Notes: generated by a model from the sequence alone, not told the origin. A DNA stretch of 37,010 nt from Oscillatoriaceae cyanobacterium M33_DOE_052 (GCA_015296065.1 DVDU01000291.1:1-37010); one strand, 5' to 3'. Shown: positions 17,192 through 26,989, counted from the stretch's first letter. Numbers and translations: made by a program.

Positions 17192-18148
17192 TTAACTCGC
17201 AATATATTCGTGAATATCTGCTTTGCGCTTGCGCAGCTTGCTGAGAGCTTCCCGCTCGATTTGGCGTACTCGCTCCCGGCTAATATTCAGTGTATCGCCG
17301 ATTTTCGCCAAAGTCATCGCCTTGCCATCTGCCAAACCAAAACGCAGAGAAATAACTTGACGTTGCTGTTCCGTCAAATCATCCATCAGTTTTTCCAAAT
17401 CATCGCGCATTGCCGATTGGGTTGCGTAGTCTTCAGGAGATGGCCCGGTATCTTCTAGTAAATCACCCAATTCTGTATCTTGATTATCACCCACTCGCAG
17501 GTCTATGGATAGAGGCATCCGGGCTCGCTCTAAGCAATCCCGTACCTGTTTCGGCGTCATATCCAGTTCTGTAGCTAAATCATTGATGCTAGCGGAACGA
17601 CCGAGCTGCTGGGAGAGGTAGCGTTGTGCTTTCTTAATTTTATTGAGTTTTTCGGTAATGTGAATGGGTAGGCGAATCGTGCGGCCTTTTTCGGCGATCG
17701 CCCGCGTAATTGCCTGTCGAATCCACCAATAAGCATAAGTAGAAAAGCGGTAGCCCTTAGTGGGGTCGAATTTTTCCACCCCCCGCTGCATCCCGATCGT
17801 CCCCTCTTGAATCAAATCCAGCAAATCAACATTGCGTTTAATGTATTTTTTCGCCACCGAAACCACTAAGCGGAGGTTAGCTTCCACCATTTTCCGCTTC
17901 GCGTGTTCTCCCGCAGCGATGGACGATCGGAGTTCCATAACTGATATATCTGCAGCTTGCGCCCACTCCGCCTCCGTGGGTTCGCTCCCAGATTGTTCTA
18001 ACAGAGCAGTTCTGATTTCTTGCAAAAAATTGAATCGTTGCACCTGCTTACCCAGGACTATCTCCTGCTCGTGAGTGAGCAAAGGAACCTTGCCTATTTC
18101 GCGGAGGTAGGTGCGAACCAGATCGACAGAAGTCTGAGAAGTCTTCAT
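17192..18148 (-). CDS. group 2 RNA polymerase sigma factor (SigA/RpoD family)
   Basis: A 318-residue non-essential-type sigma-70 factor. Region 1.2 begins [21 protein letters not shown]. Region 2 contains [30 protein letters not shown] and [19 protein letters not shown], the core-binding and -10 recognition segments. Region 3 follows [19 protein letters not shown], and region 4 has the helix-turn-helix [19 protein letters not shown] for -35 recognition. The long region 1.1 of a primary sigma factor is absent, which with the length indicates group 2 (SigB/C/D/E); 318 residues is close to SigD, but the subtype is not certain. Such factors adjust transcription to light, nitrogen or stress. The leader upstream is full of heptamer repeats. 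Confidence 0.95.
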   Translation of the reverse strand: MKTSQTSVDLVRTYLREIGKVPLLTHEQEIVLGKQVQRFNFLQEIRTALLEQSGSEPTEAEWAQAADISVMELRSSIAAGEHAKRKMVEANLRLVVSVAKKYIKRNVDLLDLIQEGTIGMQRGVEKFDPTKGYRFSTYAYWWIRQAITRAIAEKGRTIRLPIHITEKLNKIKKAQRYLSQQLGRSASINDLATELDMTPKQVRDCLERARMPLSIDLRVGDNQDTELGDLLEDTGPSPEDYATQSAMRDDLEKLMDDLTEQQRQVISLRFGLADGKAMTLAKIGDTLNISRERVRQIEREALSKLRKRKADIHEYIAS

Positions 18149-18207
18149 GGCGCTAAATTGGAATTATAACTAAACGGTGATGTGAGTAGTAAGCGGGCTG
18201 CAAAATT

Positions 18208-18308
18208 GTCCTTTGTCCTTTGTCCTTTGTCCTTTCTCCTTTGTCCTTTGTCCTTTGCAAGGGACAAGTGACAAGCTCTCTTTGCGGACAAGTGACAAGG
18301 GACAAATA
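18208..18308. repeat. gtccttt heptamer array with inverted partner
   Basis: At least six tandem gtccttt units (one variant tctcctt) are followed by the complement-type gggacaagtgacaag and ggacaagtgacaagggacaaa. It lies in the leader of the sigma factor gene. Confidence 0.9.
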
Positions 18309-18543
18309 ACATTAGTCTTAATAACTGTTGGAGAATCGGATTTATGGTAGATTTTTAACTTTTGAGTCAAGAAAAACCAAACACCTTCTATATTTCTATT
18401 GCTCGCCGAGGGGGAGCAGGACATGGGGAGGGGGATAACACCCTTGGGGGGCTTCACCTTAAATGTAGCTCGGGCTACAAACTCACCCTGGGATAGGGAC
18501 ATGGCAGTGCTTTGTCCCAAAGCGTGCCGCCGCGAATCGCTTT

Positions 18544-18571
18544 GTAGGGGCGATTCGCGAATCGCCCCTAC
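18544..18571. repeat. 28-bp perfect palindrome GTAGGGGCGATTCG...
   Basis: A perfect 14+14 palindrome centred on GATTCGCGAATC. A diverged sister copy lies at 18728-18755. Confidence 0.92.
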
Positions 18572-18727
18572 AACTGGCTTTTGTCATCCAACCCTCCTCC
18601 TCGCGCTTAAACTGTCCTTCATAGTCTGTTTACTGAGAGTAAACTTTCACTATGTTAAAAATTGTAACATTTTTGTAAGAATTGTCTAGACCCTAAGCAA
18701 GATTTCATTCAGATTTTTTTAGGTGGT

Positions 18728-18782
18728 GTAGGGGTGATTCGCGAATCGCCCCCACCCGTAGGGACACGGCAATGCCGTGTCC
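18728..18782. repeat. adjacent GATTCGCGAATC and GGACACGGCA palindromes
   Basis: 18728-18755 is a near-perfect copy of the palindrome at 18544, with one A-C mismatch and one T-G wobble. Six bases on, 18762-18782 is GGACACGGCA, one base, TGCCGTGTCC, the same core as at 7109 and 22418. Two different palindrome types are therefore juxtaposed. Confidence 0.88.
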
Positions 18783-18835
18783 GGGTATTGCCCTGTTCTG
18801 TCAGTATTAGGGGCAAATCATAAATTGTCTTTATG

Positions 18836-18880
18836 GTCAATTATCAATTATCAATTATCAATTATCAATTATCAATTATC
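18836..18880. repeat. tcaatta heptamer array
   Basis: Six tandem copies of the heptamer, the complement of the aattgat unit seen at 4956 and 6971. Confidence 0.92.
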
Positions 18881-18984
18881 GGGATTTGCCCAGGTGGGGG
18901 CAACTCCTGAATTTTCTGGGTGTGATTTAGAGATTAAAGTGTCAACGTCCCACCAAAAAGCATCACAAACCACAAAATTGAGCG

Positions 18985-19020
18985 AAAAAAGTAGGGTGGG
19001 CAGTACCCTGCCCACCCTAC
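18985..19020 (-). terminator. Rho-independent terminator of carB
   Basis: On the minus strand a perfect 13-bp stem (GTAGGGTGGGCAG and its complement) with a four-base loop (18991-19020) is followed by six T residues (18985-18990). It lies 73 bp after the carB stop codon. It is also a member of the GTAGGG...CCCTAC palindrome family. Confidence 0.85.
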
Positions 19021-19092
19021 AACTACTGCCCGCCTTTTTTAGGGGGGGTTGGGGATATCTTCTCCCCGGCTCCCCTTCTTGGCTCCCTAACT

Positions 19093-22000
19093 TTACTTCA
19101 AATATTCCTGAAGAGCCTTCACCTCAAGGGGTTGAGCCTTCAGCGCCCGAATCGCCGCCGCCGTCGCCTTCGCCCCAGCGATCGTCGTAATGATAGGCAG
19201 CTTATAATCCAAAGCCGTGCGGCGAATCAAACGCCCCTCCGCCTGCGCATCCTCCCCAGAAGGAGTATTAATAATAAACTGCATCTGGCGGTTTTTAATC
19301 CAATCCACCACATGGGGCCGCCCTTCCGAGAGTTTAAATACCAACTCCACATCCTCAATGCCATTATCCATCAACACCTTACGGGTGCCGGAAGTGGCGA
19401 TAATTTTGAAACCCAGCTCCTTTAACTCCTTCACCACTGGGACCACCAGGGGTTTATCCCTGTCATTCATCGACACAAACACCGTCCCCGTAGTAGCCAA
19501 ACGCACCGATGCGCCTAGTTCCGCCTTAGCAAAAGCCTTGCCGAATTCACTATCAATCCCCATCACCTCACCGGTAGAGCGCATCTCCGGACCGAGCAGT
19601 GTATCCGCACCGGGGAACTTGTCAAACGGCAACACCGCCTCCTTCACCGCCACATGGTCTGGGATTTTTTCCGTAGTGAAACCCAAACCCTCCAAAGTCT
19701 CCCCAGCCATAATTCGGGATGCCAGTTTTGCTAAGGGGACACCGATCGTCTTAGACACAAAAGGTACTGTGCGAGAAGCCCGGGGATTAGCCTCCAAAAT
19801 ATACACCTGCGGCGAATAAGTCTGTGTCCCCACCACCGCATATTGCACATTCATCAGTCCAATCACCTTCAGAGCCTTGGCCAGTTCCACGGTCCATTCC
19901 CGAATCGTCCGCAGCACGGAAGGCGCCAAAGTAATGTAGGGGAGAGAGCAGGCGGAATCACCAGAGTGGACCCCCGCTTGTTCGATATGTTCCATAATGC
20001 CGCCGATGACCACTTTGCCAGTTTGGTCAGCGATCGCATCCACATCCACTTCCACCGCATTTTCCAGAAACTTGTCAATCAAAATCGGATGGTCTGGCTC
20101 CACCTGCACCGCCACCTGCATATACCGTTCCAGTTCCGTGTCAGAATAGACGATTTCCATCGCCCGTCCTCCCAACACATAAGAAGGACGCACCACCACC
20201 GGATAGCCAATTTTCTGCGCCACCACCAGAGCCTGGTCATAGCTCCTCGCCAGACCATTGGGGGGCTGCTTAATATTCAATTGTCGCAGAATCTGCTCGA
20301 AGCGCTCCCGGTCTTCCGCGATATCAATAGAATCAGGAGAAGTGCCCCAAATTGTGGTTTTCACCGCCATTGCACCCGAGGAAAGAGCCTTTTGCAGCGG
20401 AACCGCCAGTTTGAGGGGAGTTTGACCGCCAAACTGGATAATCACCCCTTCGGGATTTTCCGCCTCAATAATGTTCAGTACATCTTCTAGGGTGAGGGGT
20501 TCAAAGTAGAGGCGGTCTGAGGTATCGTAGTCAGTGGAAACCGTTTCAGGGTTGGAGTTGACCATAATCGTCTCAAACCCGGCACTGCTGAGAGAGTACG
20601 CAGCGTGACAGCAGCAGTAGTCAAACTCGATTCCCTGACCGATGCGGTTGGGGCCGCCGCCGAGAATCATCACTTTGGGTTTCTCCGAGGGTTTTACCTC
20701 CGATTCTGATTCATAGGTAGAGTAATAATAAGGGGTGAACGCCTCAAACTCAGCGGCGCAGGTATCCACCAGCTTATAAACTGGGTTTACCCCTAGTTGT
20801 TTGCGGTAGGCTCTGACCTCGGTTTCAGTGGTATGGGTAGCAAAGGCGATTTGTCGATCGCTGAATCCCTGCTGCTTCACCTCATACATCTGCTCTTTTG
20901 TCAAGCTCTGCAGTGGGGTTCTTTTGAGGAATTTTTCTGTTTTCAGCAAATCCTCCATCTTATCGAGAAACCAGGGGTCAATTCCCGTCAGCTCATAGAT
21001 TTCCTCCACCGACATCCCCATCAACAAAGCATGACGGATGGTGAAGATGCGATCGGGATTCGGTTTGCGCAGAGAGGCACCGATTTGGGTCAGCGTGGGT
21101 AGCACCTCTTGCTTGTCGCAACCCCAGCCAGCGCGGCCCGTTTCCAAACTGCGCAGCGCCTTTTGCAAAGATTCTTGGAATGTCCGCCCGATCGCCATCG
21201 CCTCTCCCACCGACTTCATCTGGGTAGTCAGCAGTGGGGTTGCCCCAGAAAACTTCTCAAAAGCAAACCGAGGCACTTTCGTCACCACATAGTCGATCGT
21301 GGGCTCAAAACTCGCCGGAGTTTTCTTCGTAATATCATTAGAAATCTCATCCAGGGTATAGCCTACAGCCAACTTAGCCGCAAACTTGGCAATCGGGAAC
21401 CCAGTTGCCTTAGAAGCCAAAGCCGAACTGCGCGAAACCCGGGGGTTCATCTCAATCACGATGAAATCGCCATTAGTGGGATTCACCGCAAACTGAATAT
21501 TAGAGCCCCCCGTTTCCACCCCGATTTCCCGGATAATCTTAATCGAGGCATCCCGCAGGCGCTGATATTCTTTGTCTGTCAGAGTTTGCGCTGGCGCCAC
21601 AGTAATCGAGTCCCCGGTATGAACCCCCATCGGGTCCAGGTTCTCAATGGAGCAGATAATCACCACATTATCCGCCAGGTCCCGCATCACCTCTAGCTCA
21701 AACTCCTTCCACCCCAGCAGAGATTTCTCAATCAAAATCTCTGACACCGGCGAAGCGTCTAAACCCGCCTGAGCCATCTCCTCAAACTCTTCTAGGTTGT
21801 AAGCAATACCGCCACCGGTGCCCCCCATAGTGAAGCCGGGACGGATAATCAGGGGATAGGAGCCGATTTGCTCCCCCACGATTTTGGCTTCATCGATATT
21901 GTGGGCAATCCCAGACGGACAGCATTTAACCCCGATGCGTTCCATCGCCTCTTTGAACAACTGCCGGTCTTCCGCCATCTCGATCGCTGGCAGCTTGGCG

Positions 22001-22350
22001 CCAATCAACTCCACCCCATACTTATCCAAAACCCCATTTTTCGACAGGGTGACAGCGAGATTGAGGGCCGTTTGCCCCCCCATTGTGGGTAACATGGCTT
22101 GGGGTCGCTCTTTCGCAATCACCTTTTCCACAATTTCCGGTGTCAACGGCTCGATATAAGTCCGGTTCGCCGTTTCCGGGTCAGTCATAATCGTGGCCGG
22201 GTTAGAGTTCACCAGCACCACTTCGTATCCTTCCTCTCGCAACGCTTTGCAAGCCTGGGTCCCGGAGTAATCAAATTCGCAGGCTTGGCCGATGATGATA
22301 GGGCCAGAGCCAATCAGCAGTATTTTGTGGAGGTCTTCGCGACGCGGCAT
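19093..22350 (-). CDS. carB: carbamoyl-phosphate synthase large subunit
   Basis: A 1085-residue enzyme that makes carbamoyl phosphate from bicarbonate, two ATP and ammonia delivered by CarA, feeding arginine and pyrimidine synthesis. The two homologous halves are visible: the first with [20 protein letters not shown] and [11 protein letters not shown], the second with [20 protein letters not shown] and [13 protein letters not shown], each with an ATP-grasp fold. A C-terminal MGS-like regulatory domain follows (from about [15 protein letters not shown] to the end), including the [10 protein letters not shown] motif. The frame opens at 22404, but the Met at 22350 gives the family N-terminus [14 protein letters not shown] and has AAGGA about six bases upstream. 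No carA is adjacent. A strong terminator follows. Confidence 0.98.
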   Translation of the reverse strand: MPRREDLHKILLIGSGPIIIGQACEFDYSGTQACKALREEGYEVVLVNSNPATIMTDPETANRTYIEPLTPEIVEKVIAKERPQAMLPTMGGQTALNLAVTLSKNGVLDKYGVELIGAKLPAIEMAEDRQLFKEAMERIGVKCCPSGIAHNIDEAKIVGEQIGSYPLIIRPGFTMGGTGGGIAYNLEEFEEMAQAGLDASPVSEILIEKSLLGWKEFELEVMRDLADNVVIICSIENLDPMGVHTGDSITVAPAQTLTDKEYQRLRDASIKIIREIGVETGGSNIQFAVNPTNGDFIVIEMNPRVSRSSALASKATGFPIAKFAAKLAVGYTLDEISNDITKKTPASFEPTIDYVVTKVPRFAFEKFSGATPLLTTQMKSVGEAMAIGRTFQESLQKALRSLETGRAGWGCDKQEVLPTLTQIGASLRKPNPDRIFTIRHALLMGMSVEEIYELTGIDPWFLDKMEDLLKTEKFLKRTPLQSLTKEQMYEVKQQGFSDRQIAFATHTTETEVRAYRKQLGVNPVYKLVDTCAAEFEAFTPYYYSTYESESEVKPSEKPKVMILGGGPNRIGQGIEFDYCCCHAAYSLSSAGFETIMVNSNPETVSTDYDTSDRLYFEPLTLEDVLNIIEAENPEGVIIQFGGQTPLKLAVPLQKALSSGAMAVKTTIWGTSPDSIDIAEDRERFEQILRQLNIKQPPNGLARSYDQALVVAQKIGYPVVVRPSYVLGGRAMEIVYSDTELERYMQVAVQVEPDHPILIDKFLENAVEVDVDAIADQTGKVVIGGIMEHIEQAGVHSGDSACSLPYITLAPSVLRTIREWTVELAKALKVIGLMNVQYAVVGTQTYSPQVYILEANPRASRTVPFVSKTIGVPLAKLASRIMAGETLEGLGFTTEKIPDHVAVKEAVLPFDKFPGADTLLGPEMRSTGEVMGIDSEFGKAFAKAELGASVRLATTGTVFVSMNDRDKPLVVPVVKELKELGFKIIATSGTRKVLMDNGIEDVELVFKLSEGRPHVVDWIKNRQMQFIINTPSGEDAQAEGRLIRRTALDYKLPIITTIAGAKATAAAIRALKAQPLEVKALQEYLK

Positions 22351-22417
22351 AAGTGTCCTTTTGTCTAAAATCTTGTGAATGGGTGTAACCCAATGATTGA
22401 CCAATTCGGGTCAAAGA

Positions 22418-22438
22418 GGACACGGCACTGCCGTGTCC
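22418..22438. repeat. palindrome GGACACGGCA/TGCCGTGTCC
   Basis: Ten-base perfect arms with a one-base centre. This is the third copy of this core in the window (also 7109-7136 and 18762-18782). Confidence 0.88.
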
Positions 22439-22547
22439 CTACTAAATCCCACTCATTTTAAGGGGTTTAGGCCGCCCCATCACCACGCCTTCATCGCCAC
22501 TTTTCCAAGATTTGATGACACTGAGGGGCATTTGTAAGGGTGGGGAG

Positions 22548-22662
22548 ACGGGAGATGGGGAGCAGGGGAGACGGGGAGACGGGGAGACGGGGAGACGGGG
22601 AGACGGGGAGATGGTCCCCCAGTCTCCGGGTCCCCCAGTCTCCGGGTCCCCGTGGAAGGGCG
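22548..22662. repeat. acggggag octamer array with inverted tccccgt-rich partner
   Basis: About six tandem octamers (acggggag) end near 22610. They are followed by ccccagtctccgggtcc repeated twice, whose complement matches the array, so the whole can fold into a GC-rich hairpin. Confidence 0.85.
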
Positions 22663-22996
22663 AAATTTTAATTGATCAATATTATCCCCCCAAAAATTGG
22701 AGCGCCGTCATTTAGACTGTAGCTATCCTCCCGAGACAAAAATCATTTCTAGAATATGAAAATATTTATCAATTAATTGCGATTAACTAAAATAGCTAAC
22801 GCTGACAAGTCAATGTTTACAGGGGTTTCAGGCTAATAAAAACTATTCTCAATTTCAGAAAAATTAAAGATGATAAATACAGCAAATTTTATCAATAAAA
22901 GTATTAAAATAGTATCAATTATGGAGAGGGCGCCATCGCCAACGAAGGCCACATAGCGCCGCTAATCAATCTTGAAGTAAATCGGGGTAAATACTC

Positions 22997-23605
22997 ATGC
23001 AAGCCACCCTAACACGTTTACATCCCACTAAGATCGGAGGGGGAGGAGGGGGCAGGGGGGCAGGGGGGCAGGGGGGAAAATTGCTCCCTCTCTCCCTTGC
23101 TCCCTTGCTCCCTTGCTCCCTTGCTCCCCTGCTCCCCCGTCCCCCCGTCCCCCAGTCTCCCAGTCCCCCCGTCTCCCCCGATTCTAGGGAGCAGGGGGTA
23201 GATTATACGATCGTCCACGCCACACCAGGGCGAGTTCGGTTGCGGGTGCCCAAAATTGCTAAAGATGCTGACTACGCGAGGAATCTGGAGACTTGGCTGG
23301 AAAGCGCGCCTGAAGTGACATCAGTGCGTTTGAATGTAGCGGCGATGTCTGTCACCATCACTTATAGAGATGAAGTTTGCCCCGGGGAGAGGGGGAGCAG
23401 GGGGGCAGGGGGGCAAGGGAGAGGGGGAAGTGTGGGGAGTGTGGGGAGTGTGGGAAGTAATCCTCCCACTCCTCCCACCCCTCCCACCCCTCCCTCTCCT
23501 CCCCCTCCTCCCTCTCCTCCCCCTCCTCCCACCCTTCCCCCTCCTCCCACCCTTCCCCTCTGGCTCCCCTTTCTCCCTTTTTGGGAGAAAGGGGTTGGGG
23601 GATAG
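22997..23605 (+). CDS. HMA-like domain protein disrupted by minisatellites
   Basis: A 202-residue open frame whose only normal-looking parts are the first 13 residues (MQATLTRLHPTKI) and residues about 64-126. The latter begin VDYTIVHATPGRVRLRVPKI and continue to VRLNVAAMSVTITYRDE, which resembles the ferredoxin-like HMA_2 fold seen next to metal ATPases. There is no CxxC metal site. Residues 14-60 and 127-202 are low-complexity (GAGGQGG, PPTPPTPP, PPPPPSPPPPP), encoded by G-rich and C-rich minisatellites and a hairpin (23566-23594). The frame has stayed open through these, but whether a stable protein is made is doubtful. It may be a decaying gene that once had a longer C-terminus. Confidence 0.55.
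   Translation: MQATLTRLHPTKIGGGGGGRGAGGQGGKLLPLSLAPLLPCSLAPLLPRPPVPQSPSPPVSPDSREQGVDYTIVHATPGRVRLRVPKIAKDADYARNLETWLESAPEVTSVRLNVAAMSVTITYRDEVCPGERGSRGAGGQGRGGSVGSVGSVGSNPPTPPTPPTPPSPPPPPSPPPPPTLPPPPTLPLWLPFLPFWEKGVGG
23036..23184. repeat. G-rich then C-rich minisatellite inside the HMA-like frame
   Basis: gcaggggg repeats (23050-23080) are followed by ttgctccc octamers and ccccgtcccccagtctccc repeats. The two halves are roughly complementary in composition. They encode residues about 14-62. Confidence 0.85.
23388..23594. repeat. G-rich minisatellite, long polypyrimidine tract and hairpin
   Basis: Three blocks follow the HMA-like domain: gcaggggg and gtgtgggga-type repeats (23388-23456); an almost pure pyrimidine tract of about 100 bp built from cctccc/ctcctcc units (about 23460-23560); and a perfect 12-bp hairpin CCCCTTTCTCCC with loop TTTTT (23566-23594). 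Confidence 0.88.
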
Positions 23606-23622
23606 AGGGCCAGTTCTCTGGA

Positions 23623-23661
23623 TTATCAATTATCAATTATCAATTATCAATTATCAATTAT
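23623..23661. repeat. tcaatta heptamer array
   Basis: Tandem heptamers end at the WD40-kinase gene. On the minus strand the first unit supplies its TAA stop codon (GGCTATCGATAATTGATAATTG). Confidence 0.92.
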
Positions 23662-25838
23662 CGATAGCCCCAAATTTTAATCGTACAGTCCCAACCGCCA
23701 CTAGCGAGGCGAGTCCCGTCAGGGCTGAAACCTACAGAACTGACGCGCATGGAATGACCCTCAATATTGCATAGCAGCTCCCCAGTGCGACTATTCCACA
23801 GCTTAATCGTATTATCCCAACTGGCACTAGCGAGAACCAGCCCGCCGCTAAAACTCCCATAAGCCAGGGATAAAACCCAGTCAGAATGTCCCACCAGAGT
23901 GTTAATTTCTCGCTGGGAGGGAATGTCCCAGATTTTGATTTTGCTGTCAGCACTACCACTAGCAAGTTGTTGCGCATCAGGACTAATGGCCAAGGCCCGC
24001 ACTGGGGCAGAATGACCCCAGAGAGTAGCAATTTCTTGGCGATCGGCAAGGCGATAAAGTTTAATCGTATTATCAGCGCTGCCAGCAGCCAAAATCTGAC
24101 CATCAGGACTAATAGCCAGAGCATAAACTGGCTCCGTATGACCGGGCAGCGTCCCGATTTTTTCCCCTTGGGGCAGACGATAAAGTAGGATGGTACTGTC
24201 ATCGCTGCCAGCAGCTAAAATCTGGCCATCTGGACTGATAGCGAGACAGTGTAATGGTTCTGGGTGAGAGGCGATCGTCCCCGTCAGATTGCCCGTAGCA
24301 ACTTCCCAGAGTTTGATACTACCATCATCGCTGCTGCTCACCAACATTTCCCCACTGGGAAGAAAAACAATCCCCGTGATAGTTTGGAAACTGAGAACAT
24401 CACTACTAGCGAGAGTAGCGATTTCTTCACCAGTAGCAATTTCCCAAAGTTTGATGGTATTGTCGTCACTGCCAGAAGCCAAAATCTGGCCGTCTGGGCT
24501 GATACAGACAGCAGACACCGGCTGCATATGTCCCGTGAGAGTGTGGTGTAGCTTGGTACTTGTCCACTCAGAGGGTTTCAAGAGCGAGTGCAGTGAGCTG
24601 CCCAGAGTAAAATCAAGAGGAAATGTGCCTGAGAACAGCGTATCAGTAGCATCATCAGAGACAAACTGAGGCGGCAAGTCTGGCACAGTTTTCGGCCCAC
24701 TGTTGTCAGAAAGGTTCGCGGCTCCTGAATATCGGCTAGGGTTTTTCATGGGAAACGGCGATGGCGGTAGGCGCAAAGCCGTAGGCGGCTGCGAATTTCC
24801 CCCCTTGCGTCCCCCAGTGGTTCCCCCCAACGATTTTGGCGGTGGTGGTGGCGGCGGTACAAGCCGCCAGCGGTCTTTTATTTCCATCCCCACCTCAGAA
24901 GGACCCCCTAATGAGGAGGTGCTGGCATTTTTCAAACCTTGCTGAAGTTCTTCTAGGCGTTGCCAAATCGCACGGGTATTTGGGGGACGCTGTTTGGGCG
25001 TGCGCGCCATTAACCAATCAATTAAATCGGCAAATTTTGGTGAGATTTTCGGTGCATATTTGCGCCAGTTTAGCTCATCATTAATCGCATCATATAGCTT
25101 GGGATGATTAGGTTTAAAACCGGTAAGTAAATAAACAAAAGTCCGTCCCAACGCAAAAAAATCCGATTGCGGCACCGCGTGACCATTGAGCTGTTCCGGC
25201 GGCGTGTAACCGGCAGAAACAAACCCCGTCACCATGCCACCGGCGTGTTTTACATAATAAGTACCAGTCACTTCTCGCGCCGTGCCAAAGTCAATTAAAG
25301 CCAAACTTCCATCTGGTTTAACCATGATATTGGCTGGCTTAATATCTCGGTGAAATATATTTCTGGCATGCACCCGTTCTAAAATTTTTACTAGCTGACA
25401 TAGCCATTCTAGAGCCAATTCTGGGTCAGTAGGACGGCGGCGCTGTTTATGGTATTCCTCTAAATTTACGCCTTCTATTTTCTCCATCACCAGACAATGT
25501 AAAGGCTCTTCAGCGTTAGGCGGCCAAAACTCAAAATACCCATCAGCTTTGGGTATTCCCGGCTCATCTAGCTGCATCAACACTCTGGCTTCTTGCTGAA
25601 ATAGGGATAATACCTTCACCCGACAGGATGAATCGATTTTCTCAATCCGCAATACCTTCAAAACCCGGATGCTGTCCCCATGCAGCACTTCATAAGTATC
25701 ACCAAAGCCGCCGGTTCCCAGCTTGCGCTGCACGCGATAGCGTCCACCCACTACCAGTTCAGCACCGCAGGCGGCGCAGAAGGCTGATTTATCGGCATTC
25801 TGGGGCTTAGAGCAGCGAGAATTAATGCAAAGACTCAT
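23658..25838 (-). CDS. zinc-ribbon Ser/Thr protein kinase with WD40 propeller
   Basis: A 726-residue eukaryotic-like kinase. A short N-terminal zinc ribbon (Cys4, Cys9, Cys21, Cys24) is followed by a kinase domain (about 33-296) with glycine loop GTGGFG (41-46), Lys61, catalytic HRD (163-165) with Asn170, and DFG (183-185); all catalytic residues are present. A proline-rich linker (PPPPPPP near 328-334) leads to seven WD40 repeats (about 431-726), each with GH...SPDGQ-ASGS-D-TIKLW features, enough for one complete propeller. No membrane helix is seen, so it is cytosolic. The propeller probably selects substrates or partners. Such fusions are common in filamentous cyanobacteria. The stop codon lies within a heptamer repeat. 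Confidence 0.93.
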   Translation of the reverse strand: MSLCINSRCSKPQNADKSAFCAACGAELVVGGRYRVQRKLGTGGFGDTYEVLHGDSIRVLKVLRIEKIDSSCRVKVLSLFQQEARVLMQLDEPGIPKADGYFEFWPPNAEEPLHCLVMEKIEGVNLEEYHKQRRRPTDPELALEWLCQLVKILERVHARNIFHRDIKPANIMVKPDGSLALIDFGTAREVTGTYYVKHAGGMVTGFVSAGYTPPEQLNGHAVPQSDFFALGRTFVYLLTGFKPNHPKLYDAINDELNWRKYAPKISPKFADLIDWLMARTPKQRPPNTRAIWQRLEELQQGLKNASTSSLGGPSEVGMEIKDRWRLVPPPPPPPKSLGGTTGGRKGGNSQPPTALRLPPSPFPMKNPSRYSGAANLSDNSGPKTVPDLPPQFVSDDATDTLFSGTFPLDFTLGSSLHSLLKPSEWTSTKLHHTLTGHMQPVSAVCISPDGQILASGSDDNTIKLWEIATGEEIATLASSDVLSFQTITGIVFLPSGEMLVSSSDDGSIKLWEVATGNLTGTIASHPEPLHCLAISPDGQILAAGSDDSTILLYRLPQGEKIGTLPGHTEPVYALAISPDGQILAAGSADNTIKLYRLADRQEIATLWGHSAPVRALAISPDAQQLASGSADSKIKIWDIPSQREINTLVGHSDWVLSLAYGSFSGGLVLASASWDNTIKLWNSRTGELLCNIEGHSMRVSSVGFSPDGTRLASGGWDCTIKIWGYR

Positions 25839-26035
25839 AACTCAGCTCCCGCATCATCATAAAGGGATGCGATTTCACCAGGGCAGACAAGGGAGAAATG
25901 AGACGGTGAGTAAACAAGGCTGATTTGGTGTAGAGTGGAGCTAATTGCCCCCCCCTGACTGGTTTTTCTGTCAGGCAGCATTAATATCTCACTCACTCCC
26001 GTCTTTTTTTAAATTAAACCATTAAATTCTCAGCT
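25839..26035. promoter_or_regulatory. divergent promoter region, kinase / Ap4A phosphorylase
   Basis: About 200 bp between divergent genes. A small hairpin CCTGAC...GTCAGG (25954-25975, with a T-rich loop) lies 60 bp before the plus-strand gene. No clear -10/-35 elements could be named. Confidence 0.4.
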
Positions 26036-26989
26036 ATGTCCGACGGAAAATTAAATGTACTATCTCCACTGGTGCTGAAACCGGGCACTTTATGGACAAA
26101 AGTTATCCAGCGCACGGAAGCGGCCCTCGGCTGTGGCGCGCTGCGATCGATTCCGACGGAATGTTTTTTCGTGGAGCAAGATGGCATTGCCTTCCTAGTG
26201 AGAATTATATCTAACCTGCAGCGCAAAGATGAAGCCCAGCAAAAGCAACAGCAGAAAACCGCCGCTGGCAAGGAATTCAACCCGTTTCTCCCTTATGAGC
26301 AAAATCTGTTTGTGGCGGATATTTCCCAGACTCATCTTTGTCTTTTAAACAAATTTAATGTGGTCAACTATCACCTGCTCATCGTGACTCGCCACTTTGA
26401 GGACCAGGACATGCTCCTCACCGGGACAGATTTCGAGGCAATGTGGGCCTGCTTGCGGGAATACGACGGTTTGGCTTTTTATAATGGCGGTCAGGTGGCG
26501 GGTGCTTCCCAGCGTCACAAGCATTTACAGTTGGTGCCTCTGCCTTTGGCAGCTACTGGTTCACAAATCCCGATCGCTCCTTTGCTCCCCAGGGCCACAT
26601 CCCTACCGAGGGAGAATATTGGGCAAATACCTGGTTTACCCTTCCGTCACGCTTTTGTCCGCTTCTCTGACCAGATGATGACATCGGATCTTCGCACTGC
26701 CGCAGACACCACCCTAGAACTTTATCGCCAATTACTCACTACAGTCGGTTTGCTGGGGAGCCGGACTCATCACAGTTCCCTGCTCCAGTGCCAAGAAGGT
26801 CCTTATAATTTGCTGGTGACGCGGGAATGGATGCTCCTAGTGCCACGTTCCCAGGAGCATTTCCACTCTATCTCCATCAATTCCCTCGGTTTTGCCGGAG
26901 CCTTACTCGTGCGCAACCAAGAGCAAATGCAGGTCCTCCAAGAGTGCGGCCCGATGAACGTCCTCCGCCATGTGGCTATTTCTGATTAA
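26036..26989 (+). CDS. Ap4A phosphorylase / ATP adenylyltransferase-like protein
   Basis: A 317-residue member of the diadenosine tetraphosphate phosphorylase II family (DUF4922-type N-terminal part plus ATP_transf C-terminal part), which splits Ap4A with phosphate into ATP and ADP. The HIT-like active site is GGQVAGASQRHKHLQLVPL, with His161, His163 and Gln165. The segments NPFLPYEQNLFV, KFNVVNYHLLIVTRHFEDQ and YNLLVTREWMLLVPRS are typical of the family. Length fits. It likely keeps dinucleoside polyphosphates, made under stress by aminoacyl-tRNA synthetases, at low levels. It stands alone between a divergent kinase gene and a convergent permease gene. Confidence 0.92.
   Translation: MSDGKLNVLSPLVLKPGTLWTKVIQRTEAALGCGALRSIPTECFFVEQDGIAFLVRIISNLQRKDEAQQKQQQKTAAGKEFNPFLPYEQNLFVADISQTHLCLLNKFNVVNYHLLIVTRHFEDQDMLLTGTDFEAMWACLREYDGLAFYNGGQVAGASQRHKHLQLVPLPLAATGSQIPIAPLLPRATSLPRENIGQIPGLPFRHAFVRFSDQMMTSDLRTAADTTLELYRQLLTTVGLLGSRTHHSSLLQCQEGPYNLLVTREWMLLVPRSQEHFHSISINSLGFAGALLVRNQEQMQVLQECGPMNVLRHVAISD

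Larger units (their letters stand above)
18149..18984. other. repeat- and palindrome-rich intergenic region
   Basis: About 0.9 kb with no supported gene. From left to right it holds gtccttt heptamers with their complement, an AT-richer stretch (about 18590-18720), two near-identical palindromes, a third ACACGGCA palindrome and an attatca heptamer array, all listed separately. The promoter of the minus-strand sigma factor gene must lie near 18150-18400. Confidence 0.6.
22351..22996. other. divergent intergenic region, carB to HMA-like gene
   Basis: No gene is supported. The part next to carB carries a GGACACGGCA palindrome (22418-22438), the middle an octamer minisatellite, and the part from about 22690 to 22960 is AT-rich and promoter-like for the plus-strand HMA-like gene. 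Confidence 0.6.

Noticed and set aside
18208-18308. Possible CRISPR array
   Set aside because: The units are 7 bp with no spacers; this is a simple heptamer repeat. No cas gene is seen anywhere in the window.
19843-20490. 215-codon plus-strand frame
   Set aside because: His/Arg-rich antisense shadow of carB.
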